From: Cryptomeria japonica
Taxonomy: Eukaryota > Streptophyta > Pinopsida > Cupressales > Cupressaceae
DNA length: 64,000 nt
Assembly (NCBI RefSeq): GCF_030272615.1
Contig: NC_081409.1
Coordinates: forward strand, 651,650,468-651,714,467
Direction: 5' to 3'
Part shown: piece after piece, positions 1-10,882 of the stretch
Numbering within the stretch: position 1 is the first letter of the stretch
Layout of the letters: the number at the start of each line of letters is the position of its first letter
Translations under genes and position numbers: made by a program
The notes under the pieces: model-generated
The model's input: the letters and a program-made list of their open reading frames with translations, nothing else
Told to the model about the DNA's origin: nothing
The model's database searches: none

Positions 1-1347
1 TTAGAGGAAGAAGTGTATGTAGAGCAACTAGAAGGGTTTGTATCAGAAGATGGAAGAGATATTGTATGCAAGTTGAAGAAGGCTTTGTATGGGCTAAAAC
101 AGGCACCAAGAGCTTGGTATGAGAGGATGCACTCATATCTGTTAAGCATAGGGTTAACGAGAACCAGTGACAACAACAACATGTATTTGAAAACTAAAAA
201 AAAAGAAAAACATCTGATTGCAGATATTTTTGTAGATGACATCATCTTTGGGGGAGATTATGAGATGGGAAAATGTTTTGTAGATGAAATGAAGAAAGAA
301 TTTGAAATTTCCATGATCAATGAAATAAAATTCTTCATCAGTCTGCAAGTATCTCAGCTAAAGAATGGTATATTCATTAGCCAAACCAAGTACATAAGAG
401 AAATATTGAAGACTTTTGGAATGGAAGATTCCAAACCTATTGGAACTCCAATGGTCACAAGTTGCAAGATCTCCAAAAATGATGAGGCTAATGAAGTGAA
501 TGAGACACTTTATCAATCCATCATCGGTAAGTTGCAGTATGCGATACACAGTAGACTAGATATAGCACAAGCAGTTGGCTTGGTTGCTAGATTTGCTACA
601 AATCCAAAAGAGACTCATATGGTGGTAGTTAAGAGACTATTTAGATACCTTAAGGGGACTGATGAGTATGGTCTCTGGTATCCACATAAGGGAGATTTCA
701 AATTAAGTGTCTTCACCGATGCAGATTGGGCAGGGATCATTGATGGCAGAAAGAGCACTAGTGGAGGTGCATTCTTTCTTGGAGATAGGATTGTGTCATG
801 GACAAGAAAGGAATATAATTGCATCTCTCAATCCACAACTAAGGTAGAGTATGTGGCTGCTGCAATCAACTATACACATATAGTATGGATCAAGCAGATA
901 TTGGAAGGTATCCAAGAAAAGGTGACTGGACCTATGGTGATTCATTGTGTCAATACCAATGCCATCAACATATCCAAGAATCTGGTAATGCATTCCAAGA
1001 CAAAGCATATAGCTATGAAATACTACTACCTCAGGGAACAAGTTCAAGACAAGGAAGTAAGGTTGGAGTCTATACCAACAAAAGAACAGGTGGCAAATAT
1101 CTTCACCAAGCCACTACTATTGGACACCTTTGAATATATCAGAGGTAAGCTAGGGGTAATTACCCTGCATACTCTAGGTGAGTATAGATCAGAACAACGT
1201 CAATCCGGTATGATTTTCCTGAAAAATATATGGATTTGGATTGATGATTATGGACCACTCCTGTTAGGGGGAGCAGTCAGTGCAGTTTGTGAAATAGGTT
1301 GTCTAGACTACACCTTTGGCATTGCTATCAAAGGGGGAGAAGTTTGA
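1..1347 (+). CDS. Copia polyprotein, C-terminal part (reverse transcriptase and RNase H)
   Basis: The frame is open from base 1, so the protein is truncated at its N-terminus by the window edge; 448 codons remain without any internal stop. Visible motifs in order are the Copia RT signature KQAPRAWY (near residue 34), the catalytic FVDDIIFGG (near 77), the SKPIGTPM segment (near 143), the RNase H stretch FTDADWAG (near 240) with KSTSGG, a diverged STTKVEYVAAA where the family usually has STAEAEYVA, and the terminal KTKHIAMKYYYLRE and TKEQVANIFTKPL. In the family this region copies element RNA into DNA and removes the RNA. An uninterrupted frame suggests a fairly recent insertion. The last 60 or so residues, after the FTKPL block, look unlike the conserved family and may be a read-through tail. 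Confidence 0.93.
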   Translation, partial: LEEEVYVEQLEGFVSEDGRDIVCKLKKALYGLKQAPRAWYERMHSYLLSIGLTRTSDNNNMYLKTKKKEKHLIADIFVDDIIFGGDYEMGKCFVDEMKKEFEISMINEIKFFISLQVSQLKNGIFISQTKYIREILKTFGMEDSKPIGTPMVTSCKISKNDEANEVNETLYQSIIGKLQYAIHSRLDIAQAVGLVARFATNPKETHMVVVKRLFRYLKGTDEYGLWYPHKGDFKLSVFTDADWAGIIDGRKSTSGGAFFLGDRIVSWTRKEYNCISQSTTKVEYVAAAINYTHIVWIKQILEGIQEKVTGPMVIHCVNTNAINISKNLVMHSKTKHIAMKYYYLREQVQDKEVRLESIPTKEQVANIFTKPLLLDTFEYIRGKLGVITLHTLGEYRSEQRQSGMIFLKNIWIWIDDYGPLLLGGAVSAVCEIGCLDYTFGIAIKGGEV

Positions 1348-1532
1348 ATATAGATGATGTAACATGAAGGAAGATGAAGACAAATGTGACAATGAAGTCA
1401 AAAGTAATAAGAATGGAAGCCAGCTAAAAGTGTGAGTAAGATCATTACTCAAAGATTGGTTCAATAGAAGAAAAAGTGGGTGATTCCTAAAGAGGAGTTA
1501 AAAGTGTTGCCATCAATGCCAAAAGGGGGGAT
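1348..1532 (+). other. Copia 3' untranslated stretch with polypurine tract
   Basis: There is no frame here. The stretch is purine-rich and ends in AAAAGGGGGGA at 1521-1531, directly before the presumed LTR start. This is the expected place for the priming site of plus-strand DNA synthesis. Confidence 0.6.
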
Positions 1533-2385
1533 TTTTGGGATTTTCATTGTCATTAATGTCAACTAGTATAGGATGGTTACCGGTATAAGAGATGTTTGTA
1601 TAGTACTATTATTGTTGCATACTTAATGAGAAGTCTTTGATATTCATCAGTAAGTGAGGAAATGAAAGACCTTTGGAGTCACTTGTACACAAGTTAGTGT
1701 TGACTTGTGCAAGGATTGTAGACCAGTAAGTGATATGCTGGTAGTGCATTGTTTCCAACTAACAAGTGAGCTAGTGTAGAAGTATCAACCGACAACTGGT
1801 ATGTTGAAGGATGTTTGGATAAGAAACAAAAGGACTCCCACCAGATAAATAAGTAGTCACCATAAGATGTAGTTGACATGATGATGTGGTCACATGAGTT
1901 GACTCAGACTGAAGTTTAGTAGTCTTATGCATGACTGGAGCTCTCTAGATAGACAAGTGATCAGTCTTCTTAGTGATTAGTGACTGGTGGTAGAAGATAA
2001 CAGAGTTACATTGGTGAACTGGTGATATAGGTTGAAGGATGAAATCCACCGGGAATCTTGAAGCAGTGACTGGTAAGCTGGATGTGATGACCAAAGGTGA
2101 GTCAGTCATGACGAGATATCATAAAACAAATGGATAGTGAAGTTTATAATAGTTAATAAATAGTTAAGGTGAGATTTTTGTAGATTTTCTGATTCACATT
2201 AAAAAGATAGAACACAACCCAGAGGTTGGTGAAATTATGAATTGTAGAGGCGGTCAAGGATGAGTTGCTAGTGAGATTGATAGAGAGAGTGTAGAGAGAG
2301 TGTGGGAAGATTTGGATTTCAAATGTACCAAGTGTTAGGTGTAAACTGATTGATGAATCAATGGGTATGTGTTGGAGAAATATGG
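1533..2385 (+). repeat. Copia 3' LTR, first part
   Basis: The sequence starts with a TTTTGGGATT that looks like a decayed TGTTGGGATT, followed by CATTGTCATTAATGTCAAC. The same opening recurs, diverged, at about 35076. It is cut at 2385 by Gypsy A and continues at 10883. Confidence 0.75.
2381..2385. repeat. Target-site duplication of Gypsy A (left copy, TATGG)
   Basis: TATGG directly precedes the LTR start TGTAGCG and is repeated exactly at 10878-10882 after the LTR end CACACA. Confidence 0.9.
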
Positions 2386-4059
2386 TGTAGCGTCGTAAAT
2401 TGTACGCACTTGCTAGGGTGGTACAATTTCACACCTAGTTTAGCACCCGCCTTGGCGCATTTTGCATCTTGCATTGCATTTCTCTTTTAGCACTTAATTA
2501 ATTAAATTAATTAGGTCTAGGGTTCTATTTTATCATCTCCTATATCATAAAGTTGTGCCCTTTCATTAAAGTGTGCCCTTTTCATTTTATTCTTCCAATA
2601 CATCATTTAATCAAAAACCCTAATTAGGTCATATTTTGAACTTGGGGGCTTGATTTCGGGGGTCAAAACATCTCGAAATCACTTGTAACTTCGAGATTCT
2701 CTCTAAAATCATCATATCCAATGGCCCTGAAAATTTGGTGAAAAGTTGTCGGGACCATGGCGCCCGGAGTGCACATGGTCCCGGACATTTTTCCCAAAAT
2801 TTTAGGAGCGCGATCCAATCATAAAATAAAGCTTAACCCCAAGAAATTGGTGGGATATTCAATCTCTAGGTCGGCCAAAAGATGAAATTATGACCTAGGG
2901 TTTCATACATAAGAGCTCTCTTTCTTCATTAGAAAGGATCCAAGAATTTTGTTTTCAGGGACCTTCTATGCAGAAAAAGAGCAAATATTTGAAGACTTCA
3001 ACAACATTCAACATCCTTCTATCAAGAATTTATCAATTTCATTCATCCATTTAGGGCTTGGAAGACATTGAAGAACAATAGGAGATTACCGACTGAAGAT
3101 TGGCTTGTACCTCTCCCTTGGGGTTGGGTATGATTTCATATTGTTTTCATGTCTTTGCATAAGCTTCAATATATAACTTATTCATGCTTTAGATCACTTT
3201 GCATCTTGATTTAGAGCATTTACATTATCATTTACAAGCAATTAGGGTTTACTTTCTAGGTTACTCTAGTTTGCTTTCTTGCATTTTAGGACCTTGCACA
3301 CACACTAGGTCTGCACACACAATACATTTTACAATATAACTTGGCTATTCGTGGAGGTGGAAATCACCGAAGCGGGGGTTTGACTAAGGCAAAACCCTAT
3401 ATAGCCACCCAAAACACCTTTTTAGATATAAGTGCAGGTTTCAGGACTCGGACGACGCCGCAGGTTGCAGATCCAGGAGAAGCAGACTGAGACCGACCTT
3501 CCCACCAAATTTCAGAGAAAAAGACCAGGACAGGGGCATGGGGTGCCCTGGTCCTGCTAGGATAGGGGCGCTAGGTGCCCTGGTCCCAGGGAGAGGGGTG
3601 CTGGGCACCCTGGTCCTCCTAACAGACAGCATTTTCAGCATTTTTGACAGCTTTTCCAGAGTGCAAAAACAACAGTTTCCGGAGCCGTTTCAGGGGCAGA
3701 ATCAAGACAGTGGCGCCCGCGCCCCCGTCCCGAACATTTTCAGTCAGATTTTAACTCCGGGTACGCATTTGCATTCTTGTCTTATCCTTGTATTTACAGC
3801 TTTCCATTGTTTAAGTTCAATTCTGCAATCTTGTCATTAGTTCATACTTGCATTTTGGGGTTAGGAATTGAACTTGCATCATTTCATCTTTCAATTGCAA
3901 CAAAGGAATAGAAATCCTAATAGGTAGCCTGTGGCTCTCTCTTCCACAAAAAGAAGTATCCAATTGTGTGATACCTCTAGGCTCTTTCGTATTCCACAAA
4001 TGTGTGATTGAAAGTGAGATTAGGGCATGTTTGCTTAGTGTCACTTTTTCCCCCACACA
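2386..4059 (+). repeat. Gypsy A 5' LTR (1674 bp)
   Basis: It starts TGTAGCGTCG and ends CCCCCACACA, giving TG...CA ends. It is nearly identical to 9234-10877, apart from scattered single-base differences and one extra GC-rich unit of about 30 bp near 3546-3616. A perfect 9-bp stem, GGGACCATG/CATGGTCCC, lies at 2751-2759 and 2774-2782. Confidence 0.95.
3546..3616 (+). repeat. GC-rich 30-32 bp tandem units in LTR
   Basis: CCCTGGTCC occurs at 3546, 3578 and 3608, separated by GGGGCGC/GGTGC stretches. The 3' LTR of the same element has only two copies (10394 and 10426). Confidence 0.8.
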
Positions 4060-4063
4060 TTTT

Positions 4064-4082
4064 TGGTGAACCCGACGTGAAC
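4064..4082 (+). promoter_or_regulatory. Putative primer binding site of Gypsy A
   Basis: TGGTGAACCCGACGTGAAC lies 4 bases inside the 5' LTR end. It begins with TGG, the complement of a tRNA CCA end. The identical 19-mer sits at the same place in Gypsy B. I could not assign the tRNA. Confidence 0.75.
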
Positions 4083-4398
4083 TCCAATCTTCTCTAATTT
4101 ATGTTTTCAAATTTGAGTTTTTATGCTATTTCAAATTCAAATTTGTATTTACAAGTTTCAATTTCTTGCAAGATTCAAAAATTTAGAGGAAATTTTTGCT
4201 AAAACCCTAATTTTTCAATTCAAAGTTGAACTTGTGGATAGCTTAATTTTGGTCAATAATTTTAAATCTGATTTAGGAACTCATTTGAATCATAAATTTC
4301 ATTTTCTAAATCTACATTCTAAGTTCTTGCATTGGTTAAAATTAAACATTTCCTTCTATTTTGCATGTGTTATCATTTGAAAGAGGAAAATTGTTGTC
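4083..4398 (+). other. Gypsy A leader, AT-rich, no convincing gene
   Basis: An 85-codon frame at 4123-4380 is AT-rich and F/L/N-rich and matches no family I know. The leader resembles the Gypsy B leader near 19650-19700 (TTGCAA..., TTTAGAGG, AAAACCCTAA), which suggests a conserved untranslated role rather than a protein. Confidence 0.6.
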
Positions 4399-7300
4399 AT
4401 GATGCATTCATCTCATAGATGTGATAATGGGTTAGCTTCCCTTGTTTCAATTTTTCCTTCTCCTAAGGAACCTCCCCTGATCTATAACAACATTTTAGTG
4501 CCTAAAAGAGTTGCTACCAATCCCTTTGAGACTCTCCCATGCTCTAAGGATGAAGACTTTAAGAGTGATCTTGACAACTCTCCTAAAATGTGCCCTTCCT
4601 ATTTAGCTATCCTAGAGGAAGAAAATGATATCATAAACACCTTTCTTAATGTTACTTTACCTTCCCTACATGATGCCTCTCTAAGTGAAAAGGTATTGAT
4701 GGACATTGATTTATTTTCTCCTAAAGTTGGTCCTTCCAATGGGGGCATGTTAGTGCAACAAGAGGTTATGAACACTTCTTTCAAAGATCTCGTTCCTAAG
4801 CATGAATCTTTGGAGAAGTATGTTCATGTTCCTCCTAAAAAACACTCCCTTCATGAGGATCCTTTTGTGCAAGAAGATGACATTATCCCTACATTTCCTA
4901 GTGATGGTATTTCCTTTTCCAACAAAATTCCCACTAGAGATGATGAATTAATGATAAATGCTTACCCTTCTCCTAAAGTTTGTCTTACACATAAGCATCC
5001 CTTAGAGAAAGAAGATGAAATAATAAGCAATTTCCTTAATTCTCTCTCCCCTAAAGATCATATTGAACATATTTTGAGGAAAGAGGATGAGTTTAACACA
5101 TCTATTGATGCTCTTCCTCCTAAGGATGAGGAATTAATAAACAAAGTTATCTCCTCTCCTGAAATTGACAATACTTCAAACATTCCTTTCAACCACTTCA
5201 CTATTTGGGATGAACCATTAGAAGAAGGTGTAGATTATTCTCTCTCCCTTGATAATTTCTCACCTTCCTTGAATCTCAATTATTCTCCCTCTAAAAATAA
5301 AGCATCTCCCTCTCCTCAACTTGGTTCTACTCATAAGGATACCCTATTTCAAAGCAAGATGATTAACATCTCTTTCAAAGATCTCCCTCTCAAAAGTGAG
5401 ACTTTAGAGAGTAATGTTGATCCTTCTCCTAGAGAGTTTATTCCCCATGTAGATCATTTGATGATAGAGGATGATATGACCTTTCCTCTTCCTACTAGAA
5501 CATCAATGCCTACCCCTTGTCTCTCTCCTAAAATTGATTTAATCCGTGATGAGATTTTGGTGCAAGAGAAGACCATCAACAATTCTTCCAACACTTTTTT
5601 TCATTCCTCTAAACCATCCTCAATCAATTTGATACATGTGAATGAAACACCTAACAAACCTCTCTTCACTGTCCAAGGTGCTGGTCCTTCTCAAAATTCT
5701 CAACCTTTAAATAAGCCTATCTTAGTGGTTCAAGGTGGTTATGCTAATGATTCTTTTTGCACTCCTAAGAAACCTATTATTACTATGCAAGGAGGTTATT
5801 CTTCTAAGAGCCCTTATGAGTATGCTAAGCAACTGACTAGAGAGAGTTATCATGCGGTTGCTCATACCTATAACACAAGAAACAATACACAACCTAATCC
5901 TCCTCCAGTTATTCCAACTTCGCTTCCTCCTTCCCAACCTATTCTTCCTCAAGCTCCACATATTTCACAAGTTCTCAGTAAGGAATATGATCTCATAGAA
6001 CAACTTAAAGCTACCCCTGCTAAGATATCCCTTTGGGATTTGATCCAAACTTCTTCTGTTCATCATGGAATGTTACAAGATGCCTTGAAAGATTTGAATG
6101 TTCCTCCACCTAATACATCCAGTAATATAGCATCTTTGGTTAACTCTGTGATGAATCCTAAAGCTCAAATTGTGTTTACTCAAGATGAGTTGCCTACTAG
6201 TGAAATTCAACATCAATATGATCCCTTGATGATTGTGGTTATCATAAGTGACACTGCTATAAGACGAACACTGGTAGATAATGGCTCTGGCCTTAATGTG
6301 TGTAGCATTAATCTATTGCATAAGATGAATGTGGATACATCCCTTATTGAGCCTGACTCTCATCCCATTCGAGGCTTTGATAATGTGGCTAAGTCTTCAT
6401 TAGGTATTATCACCTTACCAATCACAGTGGGACCTGTTACTTTGCCTACTCCTATCCATGTTATGTCGGGAAATCTAACATACAACTTGTTATTAGGGAG
6501 ACCTTGGATTCACAGTATGCAGGTTGTCCCCTCTACATTGCATAGACAAGTTAAATTCATTTATAACAATAAGACATATACCTTGATAGGTGATACTAAT
6601 CTTCAGGCTTGTTTGCAAACATCTACTTCCAAAGGGAGTTCTTCTAAACATTCCTCTTCTAGTGATGACTCTTTAAACAAGATACCTATGGATGAATCAT
6701 TACCCTCTGATAATCAAAATTCTTTGGATGAGCCTAAAGCTCTTGAAGAAGATCCTTCTCGACTTGAGTCTACACATGAAAAGGCTTTTGATCCTGAGAA
6801 GGTTCTCGTAGAAGATGATTGGGGATCTCTTGATTTTAATCCCACCTTTGTAGGTGAGTATAGGGTTCCTCCTAGAGATCTTAAAGGTAAAAAGAAGGAA
6901 GAAACTAGAGATCAATCAATCTTACTTGAACCTATGAGCAATAATTTTGTGGCCGCTTCTCAAACTTCTTCTCCTCACACCTCTAACTATGAAGAGTTTG
7001 ATTCTTTGTCTTATGAAAAACCACCTTCTCTTCCTGAAATGGCTGATCGTTATGGTCGTGGTTTTCGCATTTTTGCTAAGCATGGGTATCATGGAAATGG
7101 TTGTGGCGCTAATGAACAAGGGATAAAAGTTCCTCTAGAGACTAATTTTCACAATTATGCCTTTGGACTCGGCTATAATCCCTGCAAACGCACAAAAGCA
7201 TCTAAAAGACCATCTCTCAATGTGAATGCTATATTTAGTAGTGATGATGATCTCACTTCATCTAAATCATCTTCTACTTCTATCAACTCTCATTCCCCTC

Positions 7301-7569
7301 ATAAGGAAATCTTGGCGATGAACAAATCTCTTTATGACTCCCCTCAAATTTCTAAATCCACTTATGAATATTTATCTCCTATTCATTATAAAGTCCTTTC
7401 CTCTAGGGATAAGGCTCTAATAAATTACACTCATCCCTCTTCTAAGATTTCTTGTGACTTTTCTTCTTCAATTTTTATCATTTTATACATGTTTTTGATC
7501 TCACTTATAGTTGAGCATTTAGCATGTCATATTCAAATACCTCATTCAATCTATCATGTCTTTAAATAA
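4399..7569 (+). CDS. Gypsy A protein with retropepsin-like and G-patch-like regions
   Basis: This is one uninterrupted frame of 1056 codons. Residues 1 to about 540 are low-complexity and rich in Ser, Pro, Asp and Lys, with many scattered SPK and PPK motifs and no capsid or zinc-knuckle motif that I can see. From about 545 (YDLIEQLKATPAKISLWDLI) the protein resembles the region before protease in plant Gypsy elements. The protease-like core has LVDNGSGLNV (Asp 627) and YNLLLGRPWIHSM (near 695); these match the catalytic DxGS and LGRPW blocks of the family. Near 881-912, MADRYGRGFRIF followed by GCGANEQGI resembles a G-patch, an RNA-binding motif also found beside retroviral proteases. The C-terminus ends in a hydrophobic stretch (about 1020-1040). 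No RT follows. Start chosen as the first of two adjacent Met codons after the leader. Function beyond protease similarity is inferred. Confidence 0.85.
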   Translation: MMHSSHRCDNGLASLVSIFPSPKEPPLIYNNILVPKRVATNPFETLPCSKDEDFKSDLDNSPKMCPSYLAILEEENDIINTFLNVTLPSLHDASLSEKVLMDIDLFSPKVGPSNGGMLVQQEVMNTSFKDLVPKHESLEKYVHVPPKKHSLHEDPFVQEDDIIPTFPSDGISFSNKIPTRDDELMINAYPSPKVCLTHKHPLEKEDEIISNFLNSLSPKDHIEHILRKEDEFNTSIDALPPKDEELINKVISSPEIDNTSNIPFNHFTIWDEPLEEGVDYSLSLDNFSPSLNLNYSPSKNKASPSPQLGSTHKDTLFQSKMINISFKDLPLKSETLESNVDPSPREFIPHVDHLMIEDDMTFPLPTRTSMPTPCLSPKIDLIRDEILVQEKTINNSSNTFFHSSKPSSINLIHVNETPNKPLFTVQGAGPSQNSQPLNKPILVVQGGYANDSFCTPKKPIITMQGGYSSKSPYEYAKQLTRESYHAVAHTYNTRNNTQPNPPPVIPTSLPPSQPILPQAPHISQVLSKEYDLIEQLKATPAKISLWDLIQTSSVHHGMLQDALKDLNVPPPNTSSNIASLVNSVMNPKAQIVFTQDELPTSEIQHQYDPLMIVVIISDTAIRRTLVDNGSGLNVCSINLLHKMNVDTSLIEPDSHPIRGFDNVAKSSLGIITLPITVGPVTLPTPIHVMSGNLTYNLLLGRPWIHSMQVVPSTLHRQVKFIYNNKTYTLIGDTNLQACLQTSTSKGSSSKHSSSSDDSLNKIPMDESLPSDNQNSLDEPKALEEDPSRLESTHEKAFDPEKVLVEDDWGSLDFNPTFVGEYRVPPRDLKGKKKEETRDQSILLEPMSNNFVAASQTSSPHTSNYEEFDSLSYEKPPSLPEMADRYGRGFRIFAKHGYHGNGCGANEQGIKVPLETNFHNYAFGLGYNPCKRTKASKRPSLNVNAIFSSDDDLTSSKSSSTSINSHSPHKEILAMNKSLYDSPQISKSTYEYLSPIHYKVLSSRDKALINYTHPSSKISCDFSSSIFIILYMFLISLIVEHLACHIQIPHSIYHVFK

Positions 7570-9233
7570 CATTAATGGCTATTATGTTGCTCATCATTAT
7601 GTGACATTGGTAGCTCATTTACTGGGGGCTCATTGTCATTCATGATGGTACAATTTCAAGTGCAATCATATATTTTTTGAAGCAACATAATAGCCTAATT
7701 TTCTTGTTCCTATGGGGACAAGAGTAATTTCATATATCTCTTCTTTTGCTTATGTCCAAATCTCTCCCTAGAAGATTGTGTAAGTCCTTCTCATTTAGGA
7801 AATGATCTTTCCTTATTTTGATCTAAGGATCCACTTTTTCCTATTTCGTGGATGGTGTGAACTTTATTACTTGATGCATTTGTTGTTGTTTGTTCAAGGA
7901 TTCTCTCTTACAAGAGGTGTAAGTCCTTGACTACAACCTCTTTTGCACTTGGTAAATTACATCCATAATGAATTCACTCTCCCAATTGGGTTAAAAAGAG
8001 CGTCATCCTTCATTAAGAATCACTTTCACCTTGAAAAAGAAAGAAGTACTGCATTCTTATTCTCTTCTTTGTCTTATTCTAGAAGTTGTTATATTTGTCT
8101 AAAACAATTCCTCTTGGGGATAGGTGTCTTTTGTACAAAGATCTCTTCTCCTCTAAGGATCTCCTTTACACATACTACAAGATATCCATTTTCAACTATC
8201 TTATCCTTGCTTAAAGAGTGTAAAACTCTCTTGGTTGGATCTATGACATTGTTGCATTTTTGGGGTATCTTCTTTTGTGATGAAGGTAGGTATCCTTGTT
8301 CTACTTTGCTTATGACATAAACATTACACTTTTTGAGCAATGGGTCATTCTTGGAACCAGAGAACAGACTCTTAGAGTGAGATGTCTCCATTTTTCTTTT
8401 ACACAAGCTGGTCATTCTCGGAACCAGAGCACAGACTCTTAGAGCGAGATGTCACATTTTTTTACTATACATATACAGGTTGTAGCATACTCGGGCATAG
8501 ACTCCTATGAGGTGCTTCTAACCTCACTTACACACAAATGCACGAGGTTGAGTGGAACTAGCGGCATAAGGCTAGACTTTCTCACTCTCCTCCCTTACAT
8601 GGATCACCTAGACAGACTCTAGGGGCTAGTTTTCCATGTCCTCTTTCCCATGGATCACCTAGACAAGATCTAGGGGTGAGAAGTCCATGTTTTCTCCCTT
8701 ACTATTCTTCTCATGGATCACCAATGTGTGTATTCATGCTTTTTCCTTTCTTTTCTTCTCTTTGCATTTTGTTTCCATTTACATCCTTCATCTTGTGTTA
8801 GAGAACTCTCAAATCCTCACACTCTTTGTTGTGTTGGAATTGAGATTTAGTCCTCTTTCTTACCAAATGATTCTCCATTAGTTTTTGATCTCATATCAAA
8901 TCTTCTTGTGAGCATTTGTCATCAATATTCTTTAACAATTCGAAGTGGTAAACATGATACCCTGTTTCAACTCACTAAAATTAGCAAGCCGAAATAGGGG
9001 GGGCATATAGCTACCCTCAAATTTTCATCACCTTCCTTAGTAAGCATTAGGTGATTTTGTGATCTAACATGTGGTTTTGTAGGGTGCGGTTCCTAACTGT
9101 GTACTGCAGATACCGCTGGGGGCTTCGTTCGACAGACTTATGGATATATCCTTTTTCAAATAATGTTTACTTTTCTGTACTTTAGCTTGCATATGCACGC
9201 AGTGTTCATATGACCGCTAAAGTGGGGGCTAAA
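7570..9233 (+). other. Gypsy A 3' internal region, non-coding
   Basis: 1.66 kb without a credible gene; frames such as 7943-8320 show no family motif. It holds short direct duplications: a GGAACCAGAG..CAGACTCTTAGAG..GAGATGTC unit near 8343-8390 and again at 8412-8453, and a CATGGATCACCTAGACA..TCTAGGGG unit near 8599-8626 and 8650-8677. It ends in the polypurine tract. Confidence 0.6.
9219..9233 (+). promoter_or_regulatory. Polypurine tract of Gypsy A
   Basis: AAAGTGGGGGCTAAA directly abuts the 3' LTR start TGTAGCG. The identical 15-mer abuts the 3' LTR of Gypsy B at 24905-24919. Confidence 0.85.
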
Positions 9234-10877
9234 TGTAGCGTCGTAAATTGTACGGACTTGCTATGGTGGTACAATTTCACACCTAGTTTAGCACCCGCCT
9301 TGGCGCATTTTGCATCTTGCATTGCATTTCCCTTTTAGCACTTAATTAATTAAATTAATTAGGTATAGGGTTCTATTTTATCATCTCCTATATCATAAAG
9401 TTGGGCCCTTTCATTAAAGTGTGCCCTTTTCATTTTATTCTTCCAATACATCATTTAATCAAAAACCCTAATTAGGTCCTATTTTGAACTTGGGGGCTTG
9501 ATTTCGGGGGTCAAAACATCTCGAAATCACCTGTAACTTCAGGATTCTCTCTAAAATCATCATATCCGATGGCCTTGAAAATTTGGTGAAAAGTTGTCGG
9601 GACCATGGCGCCCGGAGTGCACATGGTCCCGGACATTTTTCCCAAAATTTTAGGAGCGTGATCCAATCATAAAATAAAGCTTAACCCCAAGAAATTGGTG
9701 GGATATTCAATCTCTAGGTCGGCCAAAAGATGAAATTACGACCTAGGGTTTCATACATAAGAGCTCTCTTTCTTCATTAGAAAGGATCCAAGAATTTTGT
9801 TTTCAGGGACCTTCTATGCAGAAAAAGAGCAGATCTTTGAAGACTTCAACAACATTCAACATCCTTCTATCAAGCATTTATCAATTTCATTCATCCATTT
9901 AGGGCTTGGAAGACATTGAAGAACAATAGGAGATTACTGACTGAAGATTGGCTTGTACCTCTCCCTTGGGGTTGGGTATGATTTCATATTGTTTTCATGT
10001 CTTTGCATAAGCTTCAATATATCACTTATTCATGCTTTAGATCACTTTGCATCTTGATTTAGAGCATTTACATTATCATTTACAAACAATTAGGGTTTAC
10101 TTTCTAGGTTACTCTAGTTTGCTTTCTTGCATTTTAGGACCTTGCACACACACTAGGTCTGCACACACAATACATTTTACAATATAACTTGGCTATTCGT
10201 GGAGGTGGAAATCACCGAAGCGGGGGTTTGACTAAGGCAAAACCCTATATAGCCACCCAAAACACCTTTTCAGATATAAGTGTAGGTTTCGGGACTCGGA
10301 CGACGTCGCAGGTTGCAGATCCGGGAGAAGCAGACTGAGACCGACCTTCCCACCAAATTTCAGAGCAAAAGACCAGGACAGGGGTGTGGGGTGCCCTGGT
10401 CCTACCAAGACAGGGGCACTGGGTGCCCTGGTCCTCCTGACAGACAGCATTTTCAGCATTTTTGACAGCTTTTTTAGAGTGCAAAAATAGCAGTTTCCGG
10501 AGCAGTTTCAGGGGCAGAATCAGGACAGTGGCGCCCGCGCCCCCGTCCTGAACATTTTCAGTCATATTTTAACTCTGGGTACGCATTTGCATTCTTGTCT
10601 TATCCTTGTATTTACAGCTTTCCATTGTTTAAGTTCAATTCTGCAATCTTGTCATTAGTTCATACTTGCATTTTGGGGTTAGGAATTGAACTTGCATTAT
10701 TTCATCTTTCAATTGCAACAAAGGAATAGAAATCCTAATCGGTAGCCCATGGCTCTCTCTTCCACAAAAAGAAGTAGCCAATTGTGTGATACCTCTAGGC
10801 TCTTTCGTATTCCACAAATGTGTGATTGAAAGTGAGATTAGGGCATGTTTGCTTAATGTCACTTTTTCCCCCACACA
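9234..10877 (+). repeat. Gypsy A 3' LTR (1644 bp)
   Basis: Starts TGTAGCGTCG and ends CCCCCACACA. It matches the 5' LTR almost base for base but has two instead of three GC-rich units, which accounts for the 30-bp length difference. The GGGACCATG/CATGGTCCC stem recurs at 9599-9630. Confidence 0.95.
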
Positions 10878-10882
10878 TATGG
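10878..10882. repeat. Target-site duplication of Gypsy A (right copy, TATGG)
   Basis: Exact copy of 2381-2385. Confidence 0.9.

Larger units (their letters stand above)
2386..10877 (+). mobile_element. Gypsy A: complete, RT-less (non-autonomous) Gypsy-like LTR retrotransposon
   Basis: LTRs at 2386-4059 and 9234-10877, a PBS-like site just inside the left LTR, a purine tract just before the right LTR and a perfect 5-bp TATGG duplication define an intact insertion of 8492 bp. The only long frame encodes a protease/G-patch protein. No RT, RNase H or integrase motif is visible in the 5174-bp internal region. Mobility must therefore have depended on enzymes from another element. The family assignment rests on the protease style and on shared features with Gypsy B, which has a recognisable gag. 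Confidence 0.92.

Noticed and set aside
3441-3840. Frames of 66-106 codons in the Gypsy A LTRs (also near 10245-10565 and 40912-41612)
   Set aside because: They arise from the GC-rich units within LTRs and are not kept in the same form between LTR copies.
7943-8415. Overlapping 125- and 108-codon frames on opposite strands in Gypsy A 3' region
   Set aside because: No motif on either strand, and short duplications explain the local sequence.
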